Source: Candidatus Iainarchaeum sp. (GTDB lineage: Archaea; Iainarchaeota; Iainarchaeia; Iainarchaeales; GCA-2688035). From it: 5,160 nt of DNA. The stretch is from positions 1-5,160 of the forward strand of contig JAFGEM010000029.1 in NCBI GenBank assembly GCA_016931555.1, in the 5' to 3' direction. A program made the position numbers and the translations under genes. The notes under the pieces were generated by a model, which saw only the letters and a program-made list of their open reading frames with translations, was not told where the DNA came from and did no database searches. Of the stretch, positions 1 to 4,707 are shown piece by piece. Within the stretch, counting starts at the first letter, position 1, and the number at the start of each line of letters is the position of its first letter.

Positions 1-141
1 TCCCCTATGCTTGAATTTTGCAGCCTGCCTCATGACGTAGTTTCCGCGTCCAGAGCCAAAATCAACGGTCTGAAAAACTCTTTGAGGCGCTGCTCCCTGA
101 AAAGGCCCTTTGTTTCTTTTTGGATTGTTTCGCCTGTGCAT
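1..141 (-). CDS. N-terminal part of a class I SAM-dependent methyltransferase-like protein (runs off the window)
   Basis: The frame is open from an ATG at 141-139 to the window edge, giving 47 residues with no stop. After a very basic, disordered-looking start (residues 1-12, rich in Arg, Lys and Asn) comes VDFGSGRGNYV at residues 26-36. This matches motif I of Rossmann-fold methyltransferases, hydrophobic-D-x-G-x-G-x-G, the glycine loop that binds S-adenosylmethionine. The ATG overlaps the pyrG stop codon by one base (TAATG), so the gene is almost certainly translated from the pyrG transcript by termination-reinitiation. The substrate cannot be judged: only motif I is in the window, and motifs II-IV, which separate RNA, protein and small-molecule methylases, lie beyond base 1. 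The other two minus frames were not needed to explain this stretch. Confidence is good that this is coding and moderate that it is a methyltransferase. Confidence 0.75.
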   Translation of the reverse strand, partial: MHRRNNPKRNKGPFQGAAPQRVFQTVDFGSGRGNYVMRQAAKFKHRG

Positions 142-1838
142 TATTTCTCAGCGCTTTTTTTTACGAACTCCAAAAACATTGGGTCTGGGGCCAATGGCCT
201 TGAAGTGAATTCAGGATGAAACTGAGAAGCCATGAAAAACTTGTGTTTTGGGAGTTCAAAAATCTGCATTATTGGCTGGTTCGGCGCTTTTCCGCTGAAC
301 ACAACACCGGCTTTTTCAAACTTTTCAATATAATTAGGATTGCATTCCAGCCTGTGCCTGAAGCGCCTTCGCACTATTTTCTTTTCTCCAAGGATTTTGA
401 ATGCATTTGTGTTTGGCTTTACTTCAACATTTTTGCCCCCAAGGCGCATGTTTCCGCCCATTCCCTCAATCTTTTTCTGTTCCGGCAGAATATCTATTAC
501 TGGGTCTTCTGGTTTTGGGTCAAACTCTGTGCTGTTTGCATTCTTTAACCCAATAACATTCCGCGCAATATCAATCAAGGCAATTTGAAAGCCAAGGCAG
601 AGCCCGAGATAGGGAATATTTTTTTCCCTGCAGTATTTTGAAACAGCAATTTTTCCCTCTACGCCGCGCTTTCCAAAGCCGCCGGGGACAATTACACCGT
701 CAATTCCTTTCAAAGCTGCATCGACTTTCCCGCCTTTTTCGATTTCTGTTGTCTCAACCCATTTTACTTCAACACATTTTTTTAATTCGAAACTGCAGTG
801 CTCCAAAGCCTTCAAAATGCTTATGTAAGTGTCGCTGCTTCCAGTGTATTTTCCCGCTATTCCAATTGTAACGGTTTTTGTTGAATCACAGCTTGTTTTT
901 TTCGACCATTCCTCAAGTTCCTTGTTTCCGTTTGTCTTGAATTTTTTGTTTAATTTCAATTCGTTGAGAACAGCTTCATCCAATCCAATGTTTCTCAGTG
1001 TTAGCGGAAGAGAATAAATGTTTGCTACATTGTGCACTCCAAAAACCCTTTCAATCGGGACGTTAGAGCCGAGTGAAATTTTTTCTTTTGCCTTCTGCCC
1101 TAACTTGTTTTCGCTCCTGCACAAAATAATGTTGGGCGTCAAGCCAAGTTCCAAAAGCTTTCTGATTCCCAATTGCGCTGCCTTTGTTTTCTGTTCTCCC
1201 AGGCTCTTGGGCTGTAAAACATAGGTAATGTTTATTACGCAGACGTTTTCCCCGCCTTCCTCATAAACCATTTCGCGAATTGCTTCCAAGGCAAACATGT
1301 TTTCAAAATCGCCTACAGTTCCGCCAATTTCTATTACAATTACATCTGCCTTTGTTTTGACTGCAAGCTCGCGCAAAACCTTTTTGATTTCTCCTGTGAC
1401 ATGGGGTATGAATTGAACGTCTCTCCCCAAATATTTTCCAGCACGCTCATTCTCGATTATTGTCTGGTAAATCTTTCCGGAGGTGACAAAATTGTCCTTG
1501 CCCAAATTCTTGTCAAGCATTCTTTCATATGTTCCCAGATCCAAATCAGTTTCAGTTCCATCGTCCAATACAAACACTTCTCCATGGCGGAAAGGATTGA
1601 GTGTTCCTGAGTCAACGTTCAAATAAGCTTCCAGTTTGATTGGCTCTACTTCCAGACCGCGGTCCTGCAGCATTTTGCAGAGGCTGCTGTTTATTGTTCC
1701 TTTTCCAATTCCCGAAATAACGCTGCCTGTTACCACTACAAATTTTGTTTTTCCTGGGGTATAGCCTTTTGGTATTGGGGTGTAGAATTCGTCTCCAGAG
1801 GTGCTGATTACTTTCTCTAATATGCTTTCTCCCGACAC
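141..1838 (-). CDS. pyrG: CTP synthase (glutamine-hydrolysing)
   Basis: Makes CTP from UTP, ATP and glutamine, the last step of de novo pyrimidine nucleotide synthesis, in the cytoplasm as a tetramer. From the GTG at 1838 the protein has 565 residues. The synthetase domain shows the P-loop GSVISGIGKG (38-47), HGEVFVLDDG and TDLDLG, the Mg-binding EIGGTVGD (170-177) and LGEQKTK (213-219). The class I glutamine amidotransferase domain follows from about residue 320, with VPGGFGKRG (384-392), nucleophile Cys414 in LGLCLG, and His541/Glu543 in QFHPEF. All catalytic residues are present. The start is set by AGGTGG five bases before GTG 1838; a GTG three codons upstream (1847) lies inside that site. 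About 30 residues precede the P-loop domain, where most homologues have 3-5; no Met occurs before the P-loop, so the extension looks real. Asp of the usual KLDPY is Glu (KLEAY). The short GMGG loop and SRPLAPDP tail recall eukaryotic enzymes. Followed directly by a methyltransferase gene. Confidence 0.97.
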   Translation of the reverse strand: MSGESILEKVISTSGDEFYTPIPKGYTPGKTKFVVVTGSVISGIGKGTINSSLCKMLQDRGLEVEPIKLEAYLNVDSGTLNPFRHGEVFVLDDGTETDLDLGTYERMLDKNLGKDNFVTSGKIYQTIIENERAGKYLGRDVQFIPHVTGEIKKVLRELAVKTKADVIVIEIGGTVGDFENMFALEAIREMVYEEGGENVCVINITYVLQPKSLGEQKTKAAQLGIRKLLELGLTPNIILCRSENKLGQKAKEKISLGSNVPIERVFGVHNVANIYSLPLTLRNIGLDEAVLNELKLNKKFKTNGNKELEEWSKKTSCDSTKTVTIGIAGKYTGSSDTYISILKALEHCSFELKKCVEVKWVETTEIEKGGKVDAALKGIDGVIVPGGFGKRGVEGKIAVSKYCREKNIPYLGLCLGFQIALIDIARNVIGLKNANSTEFDPKPEDPVIDILPEQKKIEGMGGNMRLGGKNVEVKPNTNAFKILGEKKIVRRRFRHRLECNPNYIEKFEKAGVVFSGKAPNQPIMQIFELPKHKFFMASQFHPEFTSRPLAPDPMFLEFVKKSAEK

Positions 1839-1843
1839 TAAAC

Positions 1844-1849
1844 CCACCT
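1844..1849 (-). promoter_or_regulatory. Ribosome binding site that decides the pyrG start
   Basis: On the minus strand AGGTGG is followed by five bases (GTTTA) and then GTG at 1838-1836. This matches the archaeal 16S anti-Shine-Dalgarno end and has the same five-base spacing seen at the arrestin-like gene and the lipoprotein gene. It favours GTG 1838 over the in-frame GTG at 1847, which overlaps the site itself. Confidence 0.65.
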
Positions 1850-1890
1850 AAATAATTAAGAATTAAGAATGAAAAAATTAAAGCGGAACT

Positions 1891-1900
1891 TCTTTAAAAA
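1891..1900 (-). promoter_or_regulatory. Putative TATA box of pyrG
   Basis: The minus strand reads TTTTTAAAGA here, a TATA-like element. With archaeal spacing of about 26 bases, transcription would start near 1870 and leave a leader of about 30 bases that includes the AGGTGG site. The leader and promoter spacer contain a tandem heptamer, AATTAAG twice on the plus strand (1854-1867). No terminator-like T tract on the minus strand separates this promoter from the arrestin-like gene upstream, so read-through is possible too. Confidence 0.4.
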
Positions 1901-1947
1901 CCTATCCACTGAAAGTCTGCCCCAAACAGGAATTTTTTTTTTAGCGT

Positions 1948-2457
1948 TTAGCCAATGCTTATCTGGATCTGCTTGGCAATGTCTTTTCCAGAGGCATCCA
2001 AATTTGCGCGCAGCTCCCATTTAACCCTGTTCTGGGCTCCTGAAAGCATTTGCAGTGCACCGATTGCCTTTCCAAGATTGCCTCCAATTTCTGCTTTGCT
2101 TGGCATTACACTGCTCTGCGGAACCTGTATTTTAAAATCATATTCATTCATTCCCGCGGGATAAAGCTTTTCCCCGTCTACAATCACTTCGCCGGTGTAC
2201 AATATTGTTTTGACAGTGTCTCTTGAAACACCGCCAACACTTGACCTTGTCCTAATTCCTGGCCCCCTGCTTCGCATTCGTGTTCCTGAACTGTATTGTG
2301 TTCTTTCTTCTATTGCTTCCAGAACAACACGCAGTTTTTTTGCCTGTTTGTCTTTTTTAAGCTCGAGCTTAATCTTTCCTTCAATCATTTCGCCGAAAGC
2401 AAAAGCAGTTTTCGGCAGAACCAACTCCATTTTTCCCTCGCCAAAACCAAAAACCAT
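1948..2457 (-). CDS. Arrestin-like (Spo0M-type) domain protein
   Basis: A 169-residue soluble protein of unknown role. The opening FGFGEGKMELVLPKTAFAFG followed by EMIEGKIKLELKK (23-35) matches the start of archaeal and bacterial proteins of the Spo0M/arrestin-like fold, where a strand, a proline or glycine turn and an E-x-I-x-G-K-(I/V) strand repeat. Further beta strands follow at 40-50 (KKLRVVLEAIE), at 84-98 with VIVDGEKLYPAG, and at 106-113 (YDFKIQVP), and VKWELRANLDASGKDI (145-160) is the typical closing strand. Between strands lies a Ser/Arg/Gly-rich loop (about 56-80) that is probably flexible. There is no signal peptide, membrane helix or catalytic motif, so a protein-binding role is likely but unproven. 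Start ATG 2457 has GGTGAT five bases upstream. It lies upstream of pyrG in the same direction, about 110 bp apart, and is divergent from the small basic gene. A fold-level call only. Confidence 0.75.
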   Translation of the reverse strand: MVFGFGEGKMELVLPKTAFAFGEMIEGKIKLELKKDKQAKKLRVVLEAIEERTQYSSGTRMRSRGPGIRTRSSVGGVSRDTVKTILYTGEVIVDGEKLYPAGMNEYDFKIQVPQSSVMPSKAEIGGNLGKAIGALQMLSGAQNRVKWELRANLDASGKDIAKQIQISIG

Positions 2458-2462
2458 TAAAC

Positions 2463-2468
2463 ATCACC
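2463..2468 (-). promoter_or_regulatory. Ribosome binding site of the arrestin-like gene
   Basis: GGTGAT on the minus strand is fully complementary to the archaeal 16S 3' end (ATCACC) and is spaced five bases from ATG 2457. It confirms that this gene has a leader, unlike the divergent gene at 2536, which appears leaderless. Confidence 0.7.
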
Positions 2469-2490
2469 AATCAGATAAACGCAAAACCTG

Positions 2491-2513
2491 TATTTATTGG
2501 TTTCTTTTAAATA
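2491..2513. promoter_or_regulatory. Compact divergent promoter with a shared palindromic TATA element
   Basis: TTTAAATA at 2506-2513 on the plus strand is centred about 26 bases before ATG 2536, exactly where an archaeal TATA box should be for a leaderless mRNA. Its TTTAAA centre is palindromic, so the minus strand reads TATTTAAA and could serve the arrestin-like gene, starting near 2482 with a leader of about 25 bases that holds GGTGAT. A second minus-strand candidate, AATAAATA (2491-2498), would place the start close to the GGTGAT site. Only 78 bases separate the two start codons, so the two genes probably compete for or share transcription factor binding. Confidence 0.5.
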
Positions 2514-2535
2514 CCCGGGAACCTCTAATTATATT

Positions 2536-2736
2536 ATGCCGCCGCTTCAAAGGAGAAGAACGCAACGCAGGAAGAAAAAGCACAGGGCAGTTTCCATGCG
2601 CCCTTACGGCTTCGAAGCAACAAAAAAAGAATTTGCCAGCATGCGCGAGACAAAGCCGCTTGTTGTCGGCGCTGAAGGGGAAAAACTTGTTCTTCACGAT
2701 CGGCGCCTCAAAGACAGGAGAAAAGGCAGGCATTAA
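2536..2736 (+). CDS. Small, very basic protein of unknown function
   Basis: A 66-residue protein with 13 Arg and 9 Lys against 7 acidic residues. Residues 6-17 are almost all Arg, Lys or His (RRRTQRRKKKHR), and the tail (54-66) again alternates Arg, Lys and Asp (HDRRLKDRRKGRH). The middle, with MRPYGFEATKKEFASMRETKP (21-41), is the only part that looks foldable. There are no cysteines, so it is not a zinc ribbon, and no membrane segment. The charge suggests binding to RNA, DNA or the ribosome, as for other short archaeal basic proteins, but I do not recognise a family. The ATG at 2536 is preferred over an in-frame ATG at 2497 because a TATA box lies 26 bases upstream of 2536 and would fall inside the longer frame. 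The gene is visibly more GC-rich than the DNA to its right, and the repeat array begins at the base after its stop codon. A minus-strand frame across the same bases lacks a promoter and looks like a shadow. Confidence 0.7.
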   Translation: MPPLQRRRTQRRKKKHRAVSMRPYGFEATKKEFASMRETKPLVVGAEGEKLVLHDRRLKDRRKGRH

Positions 2737-2806
2737 ATTGGGGCGTGGAGGATTTGGAGTTCTTTGTGAGAGGTTTGTGGTTGGTTGTTACGGATTCAGA
2801 TTTTTT
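2737..2806 (+). repeat. Array repeat, copy A (long form)
   Basis: Contains the core TGGGGCGTGGAGGATTT (2739-2755). Over its first 52 bases it differs from copy E (4991-5042) at only three positions. It then continues through GGATTCAGATTT (2792-2803), which is identical in copy C. It starts at the base after the stop of the basic-protein gene and ends about 20 bp before the stop codon of the VOC gene on the other strand. The decamer TTCATTGAAT (2823-2832), present also at the far end of copy E (5060-5069), may be part of the repeat; if so, copy A carries an extra stretch of about 18 bases before it. Strand is given for the TGGGG...GGATTT reading. Confidence 0.85.
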
Positions 2807-2820
2807 GCATGTGGTTTTTT
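2801..2820 (+). terminator. Possible oligo-T terminator after the basic-protein gene
   Basis: Two runs of six T (2801-2806 and 2815-2820) lie on the plus strand about 65-85 bases after the stop at 2736. Archaeal RNA polymerase terminates at T tracts on the coding strand without needing a hairpin. They lie in and just after repeat copy A, in the gap before the convergent VOC gene. No similar T tract serves the minus-strand genes there. Confidence 0.3.
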
Positions 2821-2823
2821 GGT

Positions 2824-3249
2824 TCATTGAATTAATTCTGACTTTCGCTTTTTTCCTAAATCTTGTGAAAATCTTAAAAGATAGCCGTCAGGATCCATGA
2901 CCAAAATTTCTCTGTTTCCGAGAAGTTTGTTGCCTTTTCTATACCAGTTGTCTTTTGGCTCCATTTTAATTGGATAGTTATTTGCTTTGAGGGATTTAAC
3001 TATTTTATCCAAATTTTTTACAGTTATTTGAAAGTTAATTCCTCTCCCAAAAGGATATGCTAGTTTTCCAGTATCCCACTTATTGTTTATTTGCTCTAAC
3101 ATTATTTGGCTTCCTTCAAAGGAAAGAAAAACAAAGCTGTTCTCTTCGCGGGAATACTCAATTTTGAATCCAAGGGCCTTTGTATAAAATTCAATGCTTT
3201 TTTCCAAATTCGAAACAGCTAATTCCGGAACCAATTTATTGAATTTCAT
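2824..3249 (-). CDS. VOC-family (glyoxalase/bleomycin-resistance-like) protein
   Basis: A 141-residue protein with two beta-alpha-beta-beta-beta modules of the vicinal oxygen chelate fold. The first has LVPELAVSNLEKSIEFYTKALGF-type sequence (6-28), then FVFLSFEGSQIMLEQ (39-53). The second has GINFQITVKNLDKIVKSLKA (70-89) and ends in NREILVMDPDGYLLRFSQ (112-129). The FYTKALGF helix end and the DPDGYLLRF strand are family hallmarks. Residues at the usual metal positions (Glu9, and Arg/Ser near 126-128) do not form an obvious glyoxalase I site, and the NREILVMDPDG strand resembles the metal-free drug-binding Ble proteins; function is therefore open (drug or metabolite binding, or a dioxygenase/lyase relative). 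ATG 3249 has no close Shine-Dalgarno; a TATA box 29 bases upstream implies a nearly leaderless mRNA. It occupies the first array module alone, with its stop about 20 bases from copy A. Confidence 0.88.
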   Translation of the reverse strand: MKFNKLVPELAVSNLEKSIEFYTKALGFKIEYSREENSFVFLSFEGSQIMLEQINNKWDTGKLAYPFGRGINFQITVKNLDKIVKSLKANNYPIKMEPKDNWYRKGNKLLGNREILVMDPDGYLLRFSQDLGKKRKSELIQ

Positions 3250-3273
3250 TTGACAATTTATGTCTCCAATTTT

Positions 3274-3282
3274 TATTTAAAA
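3274..3282 (-). promoter_or_regulatory. TATA box of the VOC gene
   Basis: The minus strand reads TTTTAAATA, close to the archaeal consensus, centred 29 bases before ATG 3249. The expected start is within a few bases of the ATG, so the mRNA should be leaderless or nearly so; the only purine-rich site, GGAG, is too far (about 16 bases) for normal ribosome binding. Confidence 0.55.
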
Positions 3283-3312
3283 CAAACAGTGTTTCTTTTT
3301 TTGGAAGTTGAT

Positions 3313-3329
3313 TGGGGCATGGAGGATTT
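3313..3329 (+). repeat. Array repeat, copy B (short form)
   Basis: TGGGGCATGGAGGATTT differs from the copy A/C/E core at one base (A for G). Beyond the core it departs at once from the long copies, reading TCC rather than GAAG or GGAG, and shares one further T with copy D. It lies in the 146-bp gap between the VOC start (3249) and the toxin start (3396), upstream of both, and is the only copy not placed at the end of a minus-strand gene. Nothing else but the two promoters is seen in that gap. Confidence 0.75.
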
Positions 3330-3366
3330 TCCAATCTTTCGTCATTTAACTTAATTTGCATTGCTC

Positions 3367-3375
3367 TTAAATAAT
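3367..3375 (+). promoter_or_regulatory. TATA box of the toxin gene
   Basis: TTAAATAAT is centred 25 bases before ATG 3396, the position for a leaderless archaeal transcript. Only a weak AGG (3390-3392) is present near the start, so leaderless translation is the better reading. Confidence 0.5.
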
Positions 3376-3395
3376 CTTTTATTTGAGTTAGGTTT

Positions 3396-3698
3396 ATGGC
3401 AAATCGTGTTTTAGAGACAGATGCGTTCTCGCGTTTGTTTGAAACACTGGAGCAAGATGAGAAGGAGTGGATTAGGAAAATTATCAGGCAGCTTGGCCAA
3501 AATTCGGGTGTTGGCAAGCCGTTGCGTTTTAACTGGTTTCGGGAAAAAAAGTTTGGTGGAAAAAGGCTTTATTACTTGGTTTATGAAAAAAGAAATGCTG
3601 TTTTGTTGGTTGCCTTTGGTGCAAAAAAAGAGCAGCAAAAAATAATTAGCCATGTTTTGCAGAATAGAGAAAAATACAAGAAAGCTGTTGAAAGCTAA
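3396..3698 (+). CDS. RelE/ParE-like toxin of a type II toxin-antitoxin system
   Basis: A 100-residue basic protein with the RelE/ParE fold order: an N-terminal strand and two helices (SRLFETLEQDEKEWIRKIIRQL, about 12-33), then GKPLRFNWFREKKFGGKRLYYLVYEK (40-65) and a strand VLLVAFGAKKEQQ (69-81), closing with a helix. The G-K-P-L turn and the basic KFGGKRLYYLVY strand are typical; RelE members cleave mRNA on the ribosome and ParE members poison gyrase, and the sequence does not tell which applies. Basic residues Arg49, Lys51, Lys52, Lys56 and Arg57 could contact nucleic acid. The gene is the only plus-strand gene in the repeat array. It converges on the putative antitoxin gene, and the two overlap by four bases (3695-3698), whereas type II pairs are normally co-directional. 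ATG 3396 is supported by the TATA box 25 bases upstream. Confidence 0.8.
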   Translation: MANRVLETDAFSRLFETLEQDEKEWIRKIIRQLGQNSGVGKPLRFNWFREKKFGGKRLYYLVYEKRNAVLLVAFGAKKEQQKIISHVLQNREKYKKAVES

Positions 3699-3835
3699 TG
3701 CGAAGCAGGCCTGATTCTGCCAGCTTGAATGTCTTCCAAGCTTACTTCTAACTGGCACAAAACATCGTCTGCAAAATCGGCTTTTTTCTTCAGATAATCA
3801 TACTCTGTTTTTGAAATAGTAATAGTTTCTGCCAT
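3695..3835 (-). CDS. Putative small antitoxin, convergent with the RelE-like toxin
   Basis: A 46-residue protein beginning MAETITISKTEYDYLKKK. A short strand followed by a helix with E-Y-x-x-L-K-K, then an acidic helix (FADDVLCQLEVSLEDIQ, 22-38) and an A-G-R-I-R tail, is the layout of short archaeal antitoxins that wrap RelE-type toxins; similar small proteins usually sit directly upstream of such toxins. The ATG at 3835 is chosen over the in-frame ATG at 3883 because the extra 16 residues (AFYNIWGIIISSGFF) look like translated promoter DNA and the TATA-like element at 3867-3876 lies within them. The stop codon TAG overlaps the toxin's TAA on the other strand. The frame is short and the assignment depends on pattern and position, so a chance frame cannot be excluded. 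If real, toxin and antitoxin are made from separate promoters. Confidence 0.6.
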   Translation of the reverse strand: MAETITISKTEYDYLKKKADFADDVLCQLEVSLEDIQAGRIRPASH

Positions 3836-3866
3836 AAAAAAACCACTAGAAATAATTATGCCCCAA

Positions 3867-3876
3867 ATATTATAAA
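3867..3876 (-). promoter_or_regulatory. Putative TATA box of the antitoxin gene
   Basis: The minus strand reads TTTATAATAT, giving an expected start near 3845 and a leader of about 10 bases that ends in seven T's before ATG 3835. The left arm of a 9-base inverted repeat, GCCCCAAAT (3860-3868) with ATTTGGGGC (3903-3911), overlaps the edge of this element, and its other arm is the start of repeat copy C. Confidence 0.4.
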
Positions 3877-3902
3877 AAGCCATGTTTTTCCCCCGAATCT
3901 AC

Positions 3903-3971
3903 ATTTGGGGCGTGGAGGATTTGAAGTTCTTTGCAATTGGTTTTTGGTGAGTGGTTAGAGGATTCAGATTT
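3903..3971 (+). repeat. Array repeat, copy C (long form)
   Basis: Carries the core TGGGGCGTGGAGGATTT (3906-3922). It is identical to copy E for 29 bases (3905-3933 against 4992-5020). The middle is diverged or rearranged, keeping GGTTTTTGGT, and the far end GGATTCAGATTT (3960-3971) is identical to copy A. It ends inside the stop codon of the lipoprotein gene (3972-3970 on the minus strand). An 8-bp stem with a 4-base loop can form over 3891-3910 (CCCCGAAT and ATTTGGGG, one G-T pair), specific to this copy. Confidence 0.85.
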
Positions 3972-4383
3972 ATTCTTCTTCACTTGGAACCACTTCAAAT
4001 ATGATGTCGTATTCGTTGTTTATTCTTAGTTTGAATTGGCCGTAATCGCTATAGAGTCCGGGAATTCTTGTTGTATATGGGCTATCCGGACGTTCATCAT
4101 AACTTTTGTTCCATTCGAGATTGTTCAATGTTTCAAGTGGTGTTTTGCCCGGGCTTTCAATAAACTCAAACTTGGTTAATTCTGAACCAGTTGCATTTGA
4201 AACAAATAATTCATCAAAAGATTCAAAACTTTGGCAATAAAAACCAAGGTCATCAGGAATCTCAATAACTTTGCACTTTATTGGGGGGATATCTGCGTAC
4301 CAAGAGCCATCATCTGTAACGCAACCGCTAAAAGCCACTAATGAAATTATTAATCCGGCTAACAATATGATTCTCTCTTTCAA
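3970..4383 (-). CDS. Small secreted lipoprotein of unknown function
   Basis: A 137-residue protein with a lipoprotein signal peptide: basic start (Lys2, Arg4), hydrophobic stretch (5-18) and lipobox FSGC with Cys21 as the predicted lipid-modified residue. After processing it would be tethered to the outer face of the cell membrane. The mature part is acidic, with Cys37 and Cys50 that could form a disulfide, several Trp/Tyr residues, and an acidic end (PSEEE). No family is recognised and no enzyme motif is seen. The start codon is TTG at 4383: an in-frame TGA lies nine bases upstream, no ATG is available before the signal peptide, and GTGAT lies five bases before the TTG. The gene fills the third module alone, and its stop codon touches repeat copy C. 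An accessory surface protein is the safest reading. Confidence 0.75.
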   Translation of the reverse strand: MKERIILLAGLIISLVAFSGCVTDDGSWYADIPPIKCKVIEIPDDLGFYCQSFESFDELFVSNATGSELTKFEFIESPGKTPLETLNNLEWNKSYDERPDSPYTTRIPGLYSDYGQFKLRINNEYDIIFEVVPSEEE

Positions 4384-4388
4384 ATCAA

Positions 4389-4425
4389 ATCACTAATCTT
4401 AATTATCTCTTTTTTCTAATTTAAT
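4389..4425 (-). promoter_or_regulatory. Ribosome binding site and TATA-like element of the lipoprotein gene
   Basis: GTGAT (4393-4389 on the minus strand) is five bases from the TTG start at 4383, matching the spacing at the arrestin-like and pyrG genes, so it supports the non-ATG start. A TATA-like ATTAAATT (4418-4425) is centred about 27 bases upstream of the GTGAT site, which would place the transcript start just before it. Confidence 0.45.
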
Positions 4426-4457
4426 CCTTTCGTTGGCACTTCTTTTTGTTCCTTCTG

Positions 4458-4474
4458 TGGGGTGTGGAGGATTT
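4458..4474 (+). repeat. Array repeat, copy D (short form)
   Basis: TGGGGTGTGGAGGATTT has one difference (T for C) from the core of copies A, C and E. Like copy B it goes on with a fourth T and a C instead of GAAG, then diverges. It lies just beyond the hicA stop codon (4482-4480 on the minus strand), the same position that copies A, C and E take relative to their genes. Confidence 0.75.
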
Positions 4475-4479
4475 TCTGT

Positions 4480-4707
4480 TCACAGGTATTTTTCAAATTC
4501 TTCCCTTGTTATTTTTAGTTCATGCTTGATTATTTTGTTGAGCAAATCTATTGAAATTTCTTTTCCTTTGTGGAAAGGCACTGTCAATACTCTTCCGTCT
4601 GGGTTGTAAAATGATTTGTGTGAGCCTTTTTGCCTTTTCTCTTCAAAGCCCATTTTTTGCAGTATTTTGATTAGCTTTTCAGGCTTTATTGGCTTGAGCT
4701 TAGGCAT
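4480..4707 (-). CDS. hicA: HicA-family mRNA interferase toxin
   Basis: A 75-residue protein of the HicA (YcfA-like) family with a double-stranded-RNA-binding fold that cleaves mRNA. Residues 1-20 are the first helix (KPEKLIKILQKMGF), followed by the diagnostic GSHKSFYNPDG (28-38) with the catalytic His30, the strand RVLTVPFHKGKEIS (39-52), and the closing helix LLNKIIKHELKITREEFEKYL (55-75). Length and motifs are normal and the protein looks intact. ATG 4707 is preferred to the TTG three codons upstream because family members begin just before this point. It overlaps the end of hicB by eight bases, so the two are translationally coupled with the antitoxin first. The order hicB-hicA is the reverse of the E. 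coli operon but is common elsewhere. The stop lies about five bases from repeat copy D. Confidence 0.93.
   Translation of the reverse strand: MPKLKPIKPEKLIKILQKMGFEEKRQKGSHKSFYNPDGRVLTVPFHKGKEISIDLLNKIIKHELKITREEFEKYL

Noticed and set aside
216..1610. Several plus-strand frames of 60-110 codons within pyrG
   Set aside because: All are antisense to a strongly conserved gene with complete catalytic motifs.
1931..1942. T-run between pyrG and the arrestin-like gene as terminator
   Set aside because: The T tract is on the plus strand, while both neighbouring genes are transcribed from the minus strand, where it reads as A's.
2494..2733. Minus-strand frame of 79 codons opposite the basic-protein gene
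   Set aside because: The plus frame has a TATA box at the right distance and a clean start; the minus frame has neither, and its Cys/Phe-rich protein looks like an antisense reading of Arg/Lys codons.
2195..2830. Open frame of 211 codons on the plus strand
   Set aside because: It crosses the arrestin-like gene antisense, the divergent promoter, the small basic gene in another frame and repeat copy A. Its composition (Ser/Phe/Cys-rich) is that of a shadow frame and it has no promoter.
3312..3347. Short minus-strand frame of about 22 codons that translates copy B (starts MTKDWKILHAP)
   Set aside because: No promoter or ribosome binding site, no homology sense, and the same core is not translated in a common frame at the other copies.
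3236..3517. Minus-strand frame of 93 codons over repeat copy B and the toxin start
   Set aside because: It overlaps the toxin gene, the VOC start and the repeat, and its product has no recognisable features.
3411..3758. Minus-strand frame of 115 codons antisense to the toxin
   Set aside because: Shadow of the toxin gene; overlaps the antitoxin frame as well, and is rich in Phe/Ser as expected of an antisense reading.
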